In this document: positions 1 to 12,599 of the stretch, in pieces
How positions within the stretch are numbered: the stretch's first letter is position 1
Layout of the letters: each line of letters opens with the position of its first letter
NCBI GenBank assembly: GCA_007258455.2
Contig: VDFB02187802.1
Location: forward strand, 62,001 to 126,000
Reading direction: 5' to 3'
DNA from: Sequoia sempervirens
Lineage: Eukaryota > Streptophyta > Pinopsida > Cupressales > Cupressaceae
DNA: 64,000 bases
Made by a program: the position numbers and the translations under genes
The notes under the pieces: model-generated
The model's database searches: none
What the model was told of the DNA's origin: nothing
Seen by the model: the letters and a program-made list of their open reading frames with translations, nothing else

Positions 1-699
1 TGACCCCTTGAAGGAACTGTCGACAATATTGTCATGAATGGTACAACCTTACCCATAACTGTTATCAACTATGCAAACCCTATATGCATAAGTCTATCCT
101 CACTGTAACTATTTTTCATGGTGAGTTATGATCCTAAGATGTTATCACTGTCGTCCAACCTCTGCCATGATCCTCAACTTTACTCACTATGAAAGGACTA
201 TGCTTACATCATGCACCTAATATCTATAGATTGCTATTTGTCATGCTTATCAACAACCTCTATGACTATCTTGATAAAAGGTTTTGAAGAAGGATCTAAA
301 ACTATCCTCAACATCAACAACACAATGTTTGTCGCTGCCAATTGAATGGTGGACTTGCAAGCAAGTCACTATCTTCTCAAGTTGTTGCCTCTTAAACCAT
401 TAACATGGTTTCAAAACCAAAGAAAAATGAATGCAAATATTGATTGACCTACCTAGGTCCTTGAAAGTTATCATTGAAAGCTTTGATAACCATAATGAGA
501 AGAATTTCATTTAAAAGCAGCAAGCTCATGATGGACTAAGATTACCAATACTTGATTTTCCTTGTTTAGACAATAAAACCACCATACCTTGCCTAAAATA
601 CTACTCTCCCTACTGCATTTTTGAAATCCTATGATCTCAAGGCTTGGTGACTTATAACCACTACTCAAAGATTACATTAGTAAGGTTTTAAAAGCTCAA
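1..699. other. AT-rich DNA, nothing recognised
   Basis: No reading frame, RNA gene or repeat boundary could be supported here. The stretch lies just before LINE endonuclease remnants and may include more decayed LINE sequence, but I could not recognise any motif. Confidence 0.4.
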
Positions 700-1450
700 A
701 AACTCTCTAATGCTTATTGTTGGATTATCATTCAACATAGTGATTTAAAAGGTAGTCTTCGATAAGAATATGTAGTCTCAAACACAGTGATTTTAATGTA
801 ATTTGGAATGAAGACAAAAGAGGGGTTTTAGGAAAAATACCTGATCACAACTCAGCTTCATGGAGTTTACAATAAGGGAGATGGTCTCTTCACTTGGACC
901 AACCGTCGCCTAGGATTTACTATTTAGTAATAAAGCATAAAGATTGGACATCTTTCTATATAGTGGATATTGGGCCTCCCTTCCACTATCATGTGAATGC
1001 AACATCCTCCCAGTCCTAGGATCTAACCATTCTTTGATACAGCTTCTCTTTCAATAGGAACATAAACCTAAAAAGTGCCCCTTCAAGTTCAAAATTTGTG
1101 GATTAGAGACCTTGAATTTTTTCCAATGTTCAAAAATCTTGGGTAGAAGGTCATCCCTAACATAGATCAAGAATGTTCACTCTTTCAAAGAAGTTGCAAC
1201 ATTTAAAAGGATTGCTTAAGAAATGAAACAAAGAACATTTAGAAAACATCTTCCAAAAAAATGAGTTATTAGAAGAAGACTTGGAAAACCTAAGCAAAGA
1301 ATTGATTCTAAAATGCATGGACCAAGGAAGCTATAAAGTTGCCTAGAGTTTGCATCTAATAATCCCTTTACATAGCAAAAGAGAAATGATTGCTTAAATC
1401 TACTCAAAGAAAACATCAACTTAAATATTGGGGCAATTATGAAACTATGA
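700..1450 (+). pseudogene. Decayed LINE ORF2 endonuclease remnant
   Basis: This is a heavily mutated piece of the apurinic-endonuclease (APE) part of a plant LINE ORF2, the protein that nicks target DNA for retrotransposition. Three family landmarks occur in order but in shifting frames. The first is SDFN at 786-797, where the family has GDFN. The second is GLFTWTNRR around 883-909, matching the usual FTWTN(R/K)R block. The third is a WIRDLEFFPMFK-like block at about 1,099-1,140, matching the linker between endonuclease and reverse transcriptase. Several stops and frame changes separate them, so it is dead. No RT follows within the next kilobases. It could be the 5' part of LINE-B, which resumes at about 29,820, but that link is speculation. 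Confidence 0.6.
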
Positions 1451-4400
1451 AAACTAATTATTTTAAAGACATTGTCTTTTTCAAAAATTTGTTAGAAAGA
1501 ATGTAGCTTAGATAAAAACGAATGCTTGAAAAATATAAGAAATTGCTTAAAATATACCAATGCCATAAATAATAGTCTTTATTGAACTTAAAATTCTAGT
1601 AAATACTTATCATATTGCCTTTGACATTTTCTGACTGGAGAGAAACACATATATAATTTACTCATTTAAATCATTTCAATGAATCTAGGAATTGTGAATG
1701 GCATATGCACCTAATGGACTAATCAAGAGAAGTTTGTGCACTTGTAAATTGTGTTTCATGGTGCCATATCCCTATTTGCTAATGATATTAGACCTATCTC
1801 TGTAAACATGTTCAGTCATTGATTTTTGTTGTTACAAAAAATGTTGTCCTCTACACACTGATATCATTCTAACCATATCCACATGTTCATGTTGAATTAA
1901 CTCCTACATTTCCCTTGTATCATTTCTTCTCATTCCCTACTTTTGGTTTTTTCATTTTTATCCTCTTTCATCTTTGATAAAATTGCCATTAATGATATCA
2001 AGTTTCCACAATCCATAAATCACTTAGCTAAAAATTGCCATTGGAAATTTTGTAATATCTTCTAGTAAATGAAATTAAAAGTCAAAGGAGTTGGAATGAA
2101 GGGTCACAAGTTTCTTAGAAGTCATTTCATTTCCTCATGCAGTCATTACTTTTTAAATTTTATGAGTCATAATTCTTCTAAGGTCTATAAACACAAAGGT
2201 GTTTAATGTCAGGGTGGATTGTAAAATTACTTGTAATTCACATTATGTTAGAAATTTCCTTTGAAAAAACCCTTTTAAGTTGTTAATGCATTCTTGACTT
2301 GATTAGAACTCATTATAGCAACATATTTCACTTCTAAAGTAGAATATTTCATGCTTTTTTTGTAGCCATTTCATTTCTTTGACACTTGTAGATGGAATTT
2401 GACTCTCCATTTGAAGCTCTGTAGATGGACTAATGGAGTTCCTACCTTATATCATAAACATTTCTCAACATGTTTTGATTTTTTTATCTAACCATTTATG
2501 AGAATTTTCTGATTTGTTTATCAATGTTTGTTCTCTTATAATAGAAATATTTATTCCATTTCCAACAAACTTATTAAATTGCTCTAGAGGCCTCTCAGTT
2601 TTACCTTGAATAGTGGAAACTAATGACAAAGAAAGTGCTCAAGAGAATCACTATGAAAGAAGGTTACAGTGATAGAGATTACAATGGTAATCACATATTT
2701 AAGTTTCCAAGTTTTGAGGGCAGATCTTTTAATGTAAAGAAGGAGCAGACCATGCACATGAGGTCTGTGATGGATGACAAGCTTGCAATAGCATTAAGGA
2801 GGACACCTTCAAACCTTGTTCAAAGAATTGAAACATTTTCATCTAGTATCCCTACTTTAGGAAGCTTATGCATACATTAAATTCATGAAGAAGCAGTGAA
2901 TAGAAAATCACAATCATAATGCTATCCTTGACAAGTAAAAGTATGTGTTTTAGAAGTCAGTGTTAATATGTTGTCACAATGTTGTGAGATTAAATGGGTT
3001 ACAATGACAAAGAGATGAGAATGGAAATACAAGTTGAAAGTGGTTTTAGTTCCCTATTGAAGCACAATGAAATGAAACCAAATAATGAAGTACAATGACA
3101 TGATTTTTGTTATAAAACACAGTCACAGTCTTTTGGTAATATGAAATATATCACACATTGTAGTCTCATTGGTATGAAGTCATCATAGGGATCATTGAGG
3201 AGTGCAAAATGATGAAATAGTTACTCTAATAGATATAGGTGTGAATACCTTGGGAAAGATTTTTTCATTGTATTTTCAGTTGCCATGGGGTAAGATTTTT
3301 TGTCTCAACCTTTTTTTTCTCTGTCAAAGAGAGGCAGCAACCCTGCTTAATTCTTGACTATCATAGTTCAAGGACAACATTATTTATTATTTAAAGCTTG
3401 TATCTTTTGTAACATACAGTTTGGGGTAGTCTTAGCATCATTTGCATTGTTCTTTTAAGAGGTGGTGAGCTTTTTGGGGTTACATTACTAAAAGCTTGAG
3501 GATCAGTGACATAAAGTCAAGAAACTTATTGTTGCACATTAAGGACAATACAAAGTTATGCATAGTCAAGGCAGTAGATTATGTCAAGGTCTGATTCTTT
3601 AATGGATAGTCAACATTGTTTTGCATAAAATAGTAAAGTGTGAGTTTGATGATAGGCTTTGAAGGTAAGAAGACTTTGATGGTATCAATGAACATGGTGA
3701 AATGATAGCATATAGTCAAAGTTGTGAATAGGGAACTATGTATACCTCTGTAGATGTAATGAACAGTTAAAAACATAATGATTGTGCATGGTCATCCTTA
3801 ATAGGGTGTGAAGGATGTTAATGATGAATTATGGATTTCATAAATTATGGTTTTGTGAATGAGAATAGTGGTGATGATTAAGACATGAGATGTTATCCCA
3901 TTACATGCTTGCCAAATTAAATGCAGTAATTTTAGAAGGATGTAGTCCCTCCATTAGTTGCTACAAGGGAAAGGTTTCATTTATTGGAAAATCCCTAAGC
4001 ATGAATAATGCAACCATGTTAACATTACAGTGCCTTAAGGGGTTCAACATGCAAGAGGATAGTTAGACATCAAAGGGCAGTTTGGGAGGGCGCAGTAATC
4101 TTTTTGCGCAATTATCATGTTTGGACATGGATAAAAAAAGTATCACAGGAAATAATGCATAGTTGCTTCTCGCATGATAGTAATAGTGAGATGTTGTATG
4201 GTTTAGGCCTATAAGGGAGGATTTTAGGTACTATCACAACCCATTAACAAAGAGAGGCACAAAGGCATGAGGTCTTAGAAATATAATGCCAAATGGATGA
4301 CAGTGACTCTAAAAATTCTTCCAAGATTAGAATAGATTTTGGAAAGCTAAAACACTAAAAACCTAAGGGTACATAAGATTGACAAGGATGGATTGCCTTT

Positions 4401-5100
4401 TATTAGTTTATACATGATGACTACCACTTCCTATAACCTCACATCAACTTTAGATTACAATGATAAAACATTGTCATCAAGTATTCAAGGTCATTGTATT
4501 GTGCTTTCAAGAATGCTTAATATTTCTCAAACCCATGCATCCAAAGAAATGACATTTTGTCTACTCGCTTCTCATTGTCAACTTCCTTCAATCAACAAAT
4601 GGTAGTCATAGAATGCAAAGGAGATAGTGGTCTTGAAAAGAAGAGGGTGCATAGGCTATGAATGAAGGACTATGTAGATGTTTTAACAAAGTAAGATAAC
4701 ATAAGATCCACAAATCCATGACATTTCCCATCAATGAATGATGATAATATTTTGGAAATACATGGGACTATTATAGTCAATGTTCCATATGACATCCTTG
4801 TCAAAGGATCTTGTTTTTGTTACTTTTTCTTGTATGCAACAATTTTGGGCTAGGATCCAAGAGAAGATTTAGACACCAAAACCATGTGATTGGCAATAAG
4901 AATGCACAAAAAATTAAAAATAGATAGTGATACTTGTGACAATGCTCATATACAGCAAAGGAGAAATGATTTAAACCAATGAAATATAATTACTATAATA
5001 TATGATAGTGAACAGTGCAAATGGAAGAGTTTAAAAAGTTTCACCAATGTCACCGTCACCTTTAATGGAAGAATAGAAACATGTATCATTTGATGTTAAC
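1451..5100. other. Unclassified AT-rich DNA
   Basis: No recognisable gene. An 85-codon open frame lies at 2,623-2,880 (+) and a 70-codon one at 4,393-4,605 (+). Neither resembles a family I know and both may be chance. eS7 exon 4 and later exons, expected downstream on the minus strand of the block at 5,101-5,687, were looked for here and not found. Confidence 0.4.
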
Positions 5101-5687
5101 CTTTCCACTAAACTTCTTTTCTAGCTCTTGCACAAGCCTCACATGAATATTTCAGAAATCCTTCCTCAAGCGATATGGAACATGAATGAAAATTGCCTTA
5201 CGATTGCCAGATATATCAACTTGCTTGTACAAGACCAAAAGATTTTAAAACTAACAATTAGAATCTAATACTTCTTAAACTCTGCTTAAATATTATTCTA
5301 GCAGTGAAATCATCTAATTAAAACTATAATACATGCTAATAACCATCCATGCGTGTGATTTTTGGAGAGAAATAAATATTTGATTCATCACAAGTCACAA
5401 ATAACATATGGGAATCCAACTACTAATAGAAAAATAGCTTACTTGACAGAGTTGATATACAAATCTTTGAGTTCACTCTTCATCTCTTGATTGGTGTTCT
5501 CCAAATCAAATAAGGCATGTAGTATAGATTGAACAATAGTTACAACAACCTTAAAGAAACCTAATACATATTTCATCAAAGATAAGTATGCATAACAAGA
5601 TTTGATCCTCACCTAATCCATAGACTCCTCAAAGTCATCAGGCTTTGCACCCTTTTCCTTTTGAATTTCCCTCCTATCACTATACAT
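5101..5687 (-). pseudogene. RPS7: Ribosomal protein eS7 gene fragment, exons 1-3 with introns
   Basis: On the minus strand, three blocks match the N-terminal half of plant cytosolic 40S protein eS7, which sits in the small ribosomal subunit. Block 1 (5,687-5,613) starts with ATG and ends FEESMD followed by TAG where plants have a Gln codon; a GT donor follows at 5,612. Block 2 (5,516-5,443) reads [16 protein letters not shown] and on to INSV, followed by GTAAGC. Its expected AG acceptor reads AT. Block 3 (about 5,221-5,101) contains RKAIFIHVPYRLRKDF and then VRLVQELEKKFSGK, ending at a GT donor (5,100). TGA at 5,155-5,153 replaces an Arg codon. Retained introns mean it is not a processed retrocopy. 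It is a duplicated or transposon-carried gene fragment. The C-terminal exons are absent. Confidence 0.85.
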
Positions 5688-8600
5688 GATTGCTAATGCT
5701 TACTTTCAAACAAACAAAATAAAATTTTGGAAATCATGCACAATTCTTGTGTTCCCAACACAAAGATAGCAAGTGAGGAGTCGTGAAAAATGGAAGCTAA
5801 AAAATTGTAAGTAATAAATGTCCTTTGATTTAGAGTAAACATAGAGAATTGACTAGAGGCTAAACACCTTATTAGTGCATTCATCTTTAAGTTTTGAAGA
5901 ATATTCTATTTTAACCATTTTATTTCATTCATCACCTCAAGATACAATGCATGTCTATGTCAGTGGATTTTCCAATTCAAAAAAAAAATGAAAATTAACT
6001 AGAATTCCTAACCCACAAAATGGCCAATAGAAAGCCAAATGTACAAAAAAATACATTTTCAACTATTTTGAGGTTGCGAAAAAGCCATGTGGGAACTTCT
6101 TTACTGGTTCCTTGAACATCTTGCACACAAACCTTAATCTATTTTATATCTGAAAATGTTGCCACAACATACATGTGAACATGCTTTTAATAGTAAGCTT
6201 AGGGCATAGATAATGATTTATCAATTGAAAATATTGAGCCTTGCTTGAATTGTAGATCCTAGAGATAAAATTAGGCTACCATACATATTCTTCATCTTAG
6301 ATTGCTTCTTTAGTTTCTTAGGTTTTGGCTTTGATAGAATAGAAGCAAGTGCAATGAAATCAACATGATAAGCAATTTTATTTTTTAGCAGCTGCAAATT
6401 TTAACCATTATGGTGCTCCTTTTTCTTGCTCTTGTCTTCTAGAGGACTAAGGGGAGGAATTGTGATGATCCAATGGGATTGGAAAAAATGGGAGTCGAAA
6501 GATCCTTTAAATGAATGGGGAAGAATTAGGAGGTGAAATAGAGATGCCATAGGTTTTGACGTTAAGGTAACATCCAAAATTTTGGGTTGAGAGGAACAAA
6601 TAGGATTCATAGAAGAGGAAGAGAAATGTGAAATAGAAGCTAAAGCCGAAATACATGATGTGATCACAAGTTCTTTGAACTTAGTTGATGACGAGAACAA
6701 AATATTGTTCTCTTCCTTGCAAATAACTTCAACTTTGGTACTAAATGAGTTGTATATGCATTAGTTACTATATCCAAAATCTAAATATTTTCTTCGTACT
6801 ACTTCTTCATGCTACCCTTAATTGTTGATTTGGGTCTTGTTCATGTTTTAATCGATCTCTTTCAAGATAATGCAAAACAAAATAGTATGCAAGGATGAAC
6901 CTCTCTTCAAATTCTAAGGGGAAGCTTCTAGAAAAACTAAACCAACCCGAGACTCTAAGCCATGAACAAAATACACAACTATGTACACTTTAGAACATTC
7001 TCTAGGGGGGCCTACATAAATGAAATAACTGAAATAAATCTTTCCTTATATTTTTGTCTTGGAAATAAGCACAAGATTCAACATGGTTCTTCTCTCACAA
7101 GAAATATTTTATATTTTAATCCTTGCAATTGAATGAAACACTGACACAATGAATACTTCTTTACTAGCTAAAATACGAGACCAATAAATCTGCAATCACA
7201 AAAATAGGATAAGTGAACAACCTCTGACACATGCAAACAACGCAAAATTTCATAGATCGAATAACTTAGATGCATGCATAGCTACAACTTAAATGAATCA
7301 TAGTGTTAATACAAAGCCTAACGTTGTTCTTTACTTTTAGTTCAACCAAAGCAATCTAAACACACTAAATGCACATAAAATATAGATTCAACACTTGAAT
7401 GACATTTTTTGCAACATAAGCATAACTTCAATTATCATTAACCATCTCTTGTTCCCAAAGCACTTATTTATAGGTTACGAAGAATACTTAATTTTAAGGA
7501 TTTAAAATAATTATTTATCCCAAAAATCATAGTTTTAAAGTGATACATAAAAGTTATAGAAAAATAGGAAAGACAAATATTTTGAAGTAAAACTATTTTC
7601 AACAATAAATAAAATAAAGCAGCCTAATATAGGATTTCCTTATCAGCCAAAAATAGACATTGGTAAAAAAATTAAAATAGCAACTTTATGCATGAATTGT
7701 CTCTATGATTTTGATACATTTCCTTGCTTTGAAACTTGATTGATCCTCTGAAGAATTGAAACCCCAAAGTGCCATGAGACTTCACCAATCCAACTTGATG
7801 ACTTGAATACTTGAATTCGATACCCTTTATGAAAGTAGGGAAAATTTAGAGTTCCAAAACCTAGGGGACTTCATCAATTTTAGAATACAATTTTTTGTAT
7901 CAACTAAACCCTAGTAGTGGGAATATTTCATAAAAAAACATGAGATTTGCATTGAAAATTCCCTTTGTTCCTTGTTGCTCTAACTATGGTTGCTATTAAT
8001 TTATGCTTGAAAATTAGAATGATGGAGAAATCACATAAACTACCCTCATTATCATTAGGAGATCTACTAGTAGGTAACTGAAATAACTGTTTAACTACAC
8101 CATTTTTGAAGGCTAGAAACCTTGCTATTCAAACCAAGGTGCCTATCTTCAACTTTATAGCTGACTACCAATCGAGAGGAACAATTTCAAAAATTGTTGT
8201 GCACAATATTCTCAGACAAAATAACCTCACTAATGCACACAGCCACTACAAAATCACTAACCCTCACAATGACTTGATCCCCATTCCTTGTCAAAGAGAC
8301 TAGGTCCTCATTTTGGTGCGCAGTTAGATTGATCTCCATTTTTTACGACTACTGCCTCCTTAATGAACCTAACACAATGGCTTTAATGGCAATGCAACAA
8401 GCCAATATCCCTAAAACAAAACCATTGTCTCTTTGTTGCACTCTTGAAACCCTAGATCCCAAAGCATAATGATTTGAAACACTATCCAAAGGCTAGATTA
8501 TAAAGGTTTTGAATCTGAAAACTTCTATTGCATAATGTTGCCTCCATAATACATAAAACAATGCTCTACAAAGCAACATTCCAAACTAAAAATGCATATT

Positions 8601-9139
8601 AAACACAAAAGAAAACCCTAACCCATGGGAATAAGGGAAAGATCCTTCAAATGGACAAAGAAGACATTGATATGCAAGAACATGAAGAAAGAACACTCCA
8701 TTATTTGCCTTTTGCAACTCAAAAATGAAACAAAGAAACCCCAGGAAGATGGAAAAATGCAAAAAAGAGGCAAAGGAAACAACCAATCGTGCAAATAAAG
8801 ATTGAAAATGCTCAAAAGCATTGCCATGAAGTTTCCCCATGATCTTAGTTGAATGAAACTTGGATAACTTCCTCTTCAAAGCAACAAACAGTAGAGAAGG
8901 CATCCATCTTAGAATGGTAATAGCAGCAAGTAAGGGTTTTCCTCTCAAAATTGAAACTTTCCTCATGAGCCTGTGTTGTTTCAGTCCTTTTTCCAAATCA
9001 AAAATCCCATGCAAGTTTCCCTCATTTCTTGCAAAAATTTTAAAAAAAACTTTATCACTTGCTCAACTTCATGTGGATTTGATGAAAAAGGCATTAAAGG
9101 ATAAAAATTCCTTTTATAATGTTTTTCCATAAAATATCA
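5688..9139. other. Unclassified DNA
   Basis: No recognised gene. Open frames of 99 codons (6,401-6,700, minus) and 142 codons (8,586-9,014, minus, with an overlapping plus frame at 8,860-9,132) exist. They show no motif I can name, and the second is rich in Phe/Leu, as expected of AT-rich noncoding DNA. Confidence 0.35.
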
Positions 9140-9430
9140 TTTATTGGCCAAATATTTTTTTATATAATAAAAAAAATTAATATATAAATATAATACAAAG
9201 TGTAATTAATGTATTATATATTTAATATTATAGTAGTACAGATTAAATTATATATAATTATATTATATTTAATAGTATATATAGGTTATATTATTATAAT
9301 ATATTGTACTCTATAATAAATATATATATATATATATTAAATTATTATAATTAATAATTAATAATTAATATATTCTTATATAGAACAAATTAAATTAATA
9401 TATAAAAATCTGATAATTTAATTGATCTTT
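9140..9430. repeat. AT-rich low-complexity tract
   Basis: Almost pure A/T sequence with a TA dinucleotide run near 9,320-9,338 and three copies of ATTAATAATTA-like units near 9,345-9,372. It lies just upstream of the LINE-A insertion site. Confidence 0.8.
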
Positions 9431-9499
9431 GGAGAGATTAGGAAAAAGAAAGAGAGGTGGAGGGGGAGACAATTCTATATAGAGAGAGGAATATATACT

Positions 9500-9516
9500 A
9501 ACACTTGCACCTAAAG
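9500..9516. repeat. LINE-A target-site duplication, left copy
   Basis: AACACTTGCACCTAAAG occurs here and again, identically, at 29,439-29,455. Everything between begins with a LINE ORF1 and ends with a LINE-type tail, so the 17-bp repeat is read as the target-site duplication. The first two A bases are ambiguous on the right because they merge with the A-rich tail. Confidence 0.88.
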
Positions 9517-9520
9517 CTCT

Positions 9521-10067
9521 ATGAATCAAAAAATGGAGCTCTCTTTTGGTGGTTCTGTATTTTTTCAAAATTCCTTGAAGGTGAGAAATGTTGGTTCTCC
9601 CCCTGGTGGCAATGGCGGCAGGTGTGATGTTGTGGTTATTGACGGTGCAGAGTTGTCAGTCTACAATGGCATTGTTGGTAATGATGGTGGGTCCTCTTTA
9701 GTGTCTTTTGTTTGGGACTCTTTGGTTTCTAGGGATGGTCTTCATTCCAAGCCTTGTGTGGGGGCCTTTCCAAGTCCTCATAATGTGAGCCTTTCCTCTT
9801 CTCCTTGTTCGAAGATTCTTGAGAATGTCTCTGTCGGGGAAGGAAAAAAGCATGTGGGGGTCTTTTCAAATGGACCCAGCTGGTCTAATCTTTTTGGTGC
9901 TAAGCCTAAAGGGAAGAGTTCTCCTCTGATTAGCTTTTTGGCGAACCCGACAACTAGGGAATATTCAGTATCTATTCCTGATTGTATTATTGAGAAGCAT
10001 TTGGAATTGATGGACTTATCCTTGGCGGGTAAATTTATGGGTCCTCGTCCGAACATTGAGTTGGTCT
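9521..10067 (+). pseudogene. LINE-A ORF1, N-terminal part
   Basis: Open frame from ATG at 9,521, about 182 codons before the gypsy insertion. LINE ORF1 proteins bind element RNA in the ribonucleoprotein. The first 110 residues are low-complexity (Gly/Ser-rich). Next comes a block containing SWSNLFGAKPKG, followed by VSIPDCIIEKHLELMDLSLA and GPRPNIE, the start of the RNA-binding-like DUF4283 domain found in plant LINE ORF1. The frame then runs into gypsy LTR sequence, and apparent codons after 10,067 are LTR, not LINE. The rest of the domain resumes in the same frame at 20,531. The interruption is the only defect visible in this part. Confidence 0.85.
10063..10067. repeat. G1 target-site duplication, left copy (GGTCT)
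   Basis: GGTCT directly precedes the TG start of the 5' LTR and recurs right after the CA end of the 3' LTR at 20,526-20,530. Deleting the element plus one copy keeps the LINE ORF1 frame, which supports these exact boundaries. Confidence 0.92.
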
Positions 10068-10443
10068 TGTTACCAAATTTTTGCCTCAGCTTAATTGGTG
10101 GAGCTGGCTCAATGTTATTACATCATGAGGTGTTGCAGAATTAAAAGAAGTATAGATTTGAGTAAATGAACAAAATAGCATTTGAAATGCTTTCATTTAT
10201 TTCATAAAAACTCATATTTACAAGGCTTCATTTGATTTCAACAATCAGAATGATATTACAACATTGCACGTAAATGCATTTTATTTTCAATTGAAAAGCA
10301 GAATTGAAATCAAAGATCCACACAAGCCATGGATATAACTGTTACAACACGTTGCTAATAGCACATTGCACTACAGGAGATGCGGAAAGTAAAACACATA
10401 AGTGACAGCATAATCATCATTGCCTGATTATCGATGTTTGATG
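10068..10443 (+). repeat. G1 5' LTR, truncated to its first 376 bp
   Basis: It matches 15,599-15,974 over its full length, base for base apart from scattered substitutions and with no indel that I noticed. Similarity stops abruptly after GTTTGATG at 10,443, where unrelated internal sequence begins. No CA end and no primer-binding site follow, so the remaining roughly 4.5 kb of this LTR was probably lost in a deletion reaching into gag. Confidence 0.9.
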
Positions 10444-11177
10444 CCGCAACACAACCAGTTCGTCAAAGGAACTTGTGCCACAAAATAATGTTGCCCAGGA
10501 TTGCAATTGGAATTACCCATGCAATCAGCCCCACAACCAATCGGCGTGCGCCAACAGAGTGAGAAATCAGGCTTTAATGGTGTGGAATATATATGTTGCT
10601 TCAGAACATGTTGCAGATCAGAATCAAGACCAGCAAGATAATGTAGAGGTTGCCTTGCCGAACTGGCAGAGCTCTGAATTTTGTGGTGTGAATGGCCAAG
10701 ACCAGAAAAAATTCCCCTATTTTAGCTAATACCAGATCTAAAAAATGAGCTATGGATCTAGGAAAGCAAGTTGGAAGTTCACAGCAACAGCCTTCAGTTA
10801 GTAAGCAGCCTGTTTTATCAGAGGTTAATGCTGCCACGCAGCCTAAAGTGTAGATTCTGTAAAGAGGGTAGGAGATACGCAGTAAGGAACAACTAAAAAC
10901 ACATTCTCAGCCCGTACAGAGGCAAAATGAAGCTATTGTCATAAAAAACTAGCAGAAGGTAAACGTTGTGTCATTTAATATTATAGAGCATATCAAGAAA
11001 ACTACTGTCAACATGTTGATATTAGACGCTTTATAGCTTCTAGGGCAGAAAATTTTGCTGCAGAATGCTTTGGCTGAGTTGTCTATTTCTGACAATGCTA
11101 ATCAGGGGTTTACTAAGGTTGTGATGGCTAATGACTTGGAGGAGAAAAGTAGGTAGAAAGCAAAGGAGGTAAAGCCC
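10444..11177 (+). pseudogene. G1 gag remnant (3' part)
   Basis: This is internal sequence between the broken LTR and the protease. A frame at 10,475-10,729 encodes a Gln/Asn-rich peptide (QDQQDNVE and similar). A second frame near 10,749-10,852 reads DLGKQVGSSQQQPSVSKQP. From about 11,060 a third stretch (LAELSISDNANQGFTKVV) leads into the protease. Such polar, Gln-rich linkers are common between gag and protease in plant gypsy elements. No capsid domain or CCHC knuckle is left. Assignment to gag rests on position only. Confidence 0.5.
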
Positions 11178-11480
11178 CCTCCATTCTATTTAAGTCTGAT
11201 TATTGGCAATAAAATTGTGCATAACTGCATGGTTGATTCTGGTGCTAGTAGTTTAGTCATGCCTAAGAGTTTAGTTGATAAATTAGGTCTTGTTTATGAG
11301 CCTAATCCTCAGAAGGGCGCTGTGCAATTAGATGGGTCTGTTGTTAAGACTGCTGGTATTATCAAAAATATAGCCCTTACCTTGCATGAATCCCCGATTT
11401 TTGCTATCCATTAGGATATTCATGTCATAAACCTACCGCTGCACTTTGCCATTTGTCTATCAAGGGATTTTATAGCCAAA
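11178..11480 (+). pseudogene. G1 aspartic protease domain
   Basis: This is the retroviral-type aspartic protease that matures the polyprotein and works as a dimer. The sequence reads PPPFYLSLIIGNKIV and then the catalytic triplet DSG, followed by AS, with the Asp-Ser-Gly codons at 11,235-11,243. The flap and C-terminal part continue to about 11,410, where a TAG interrupts (HESPIFAIH then stop). Beyond the stop the frame resumes with a helix-like segment and ...CLSRDFIAKLGG, corresponding to the usual D(V/I)ILG(R/M)-type end. It is upstream of, and originally in frame with, the RNase H domain. Confidence 0.8.
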
Positions 11481-12596
11481 TTGGGTGGGTTTTTGTCTTC
11501 TGATTGGTCTCATATGTTTTTTAGAACAAGGTATGATACGAAAGTGACCATTAAGTCTGAGCCTCTCGCCAAAGATCATATCGAACCATACTCGCCAAGT
11601 CTTATAAACGCTAACCTCTACGCCACCTCTGCAATGGAGGAGCAAACCATGACCTCAGACTGTGGCACCCAGGAAGATTGCATTAGTCTCGATGAATGGG
11701 CAACCGAAGATCACGAGCTTGATCCGTTTCAGAACATAGATAAGGTAGGATTAGGAGTCTATATGATTCGAGAGTCTGATTGCGACATGCCTAATCTTTG
11801 TAAAGAGGATGAGTCGTCTGTAGGAAAAGATAATGAGCTTTGGAAGCTTTATTTTGATGGTTTGAGGAGCAGTGTTGGTGCCGGGGGCGGAGCTATGTTA
11901 ATATCACCTGAAGGAGATAAGTATTATTCAGCTTTCAGATTTGCTTTCAGCTATTCAAATAATACAGCTGAGTACGAAGCGTTGGTGCATGGCCTTGAGT
12001 GGGCCTGCAAATGAGGTATTAAATGCTTTCAAGTTTATGGTGATTCTAAGCTGGTTGTGAATCAGGTCAGAAATTTCAATGCTGCTAAGAATGATTTGCT
12101 TAAGAAATACAGGCATCGTGTATGGGATTTAATGGAATATTTTGATGCTTTTAATATCTTGTCGATTCCTCAGAATCAAAATAAGCATGCTGACAGACTC
12201 GCTGCCATAGGAGCCCAGTTTGACATTCCCAAAGAAATTCATAAGGTAGAAGCACGTCAGTACGTGAAGATAGTGGTCAGACCTTATGTACCTGACAATA
12301 ACATGAGCTGGCAGGTTTTTGATAGCGATGAGCAAATCGTGAATTTTTTTATTGTTGAAGCTGAGTTCGCAGATGGAAATCAGCAAAAATGGCAGCAACA
12401 ATATGAGGACCAGATTGTGCAGTTAAAAACAAATAAGTTGCCAAAAGGATTGGTGACCTTGGAATCAATGTTTAACTCGGATGATCAAATGAGAAAGGAC
12501 AAGTGCAGCTTGACAGTTAAAGAAGAACATTATGCAACCATCGAGATATTCAAAGGAAAGCTTCTCAAGCTGGGAAAGGTATGCAGTCAAGAATAA
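11481..12596 (+). pseudogene. G1 archaeal-type RNase H (aRNH) domain, placed before RT
   Basis: After a linker, 11,840-12,215 encodes a second RNase H of the archaeal/plant type, which degrades RNA in RNA-DNA hybrids. The four acidic positions are all visible: Asp in YFDG (11,856-11,858), Glu in TAEYEAL (11,970-11,972), Asp in YGDSKLVVNQ (12,042-12,044) and Asp in KHADRLA (12,192-12,194). A single TGA (12,012-12,014) breaks the frame. A spacer of about 130 residues then leads to RT. In most Tat elements this domain follows the retroviral RNase H and precedes integrase, as in G2. Here it sits between protease and RT. Confidence 0.85.
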
Positions 12597-12599
12597 CAG

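Noticed and set aside
8586..9014. 142-codon minus-strand frame, candidate small gene
   Set aside because: Phe/Leu-rich with overlapping frames on both strands, no motif, next to very AT-rich DNA. Not supported as a gene.
9310..9380. TA and AATTAATT runs as a possible matrix attachment or origin signal
   Set aside because: Simple low-complexity sequence gives no specific support.
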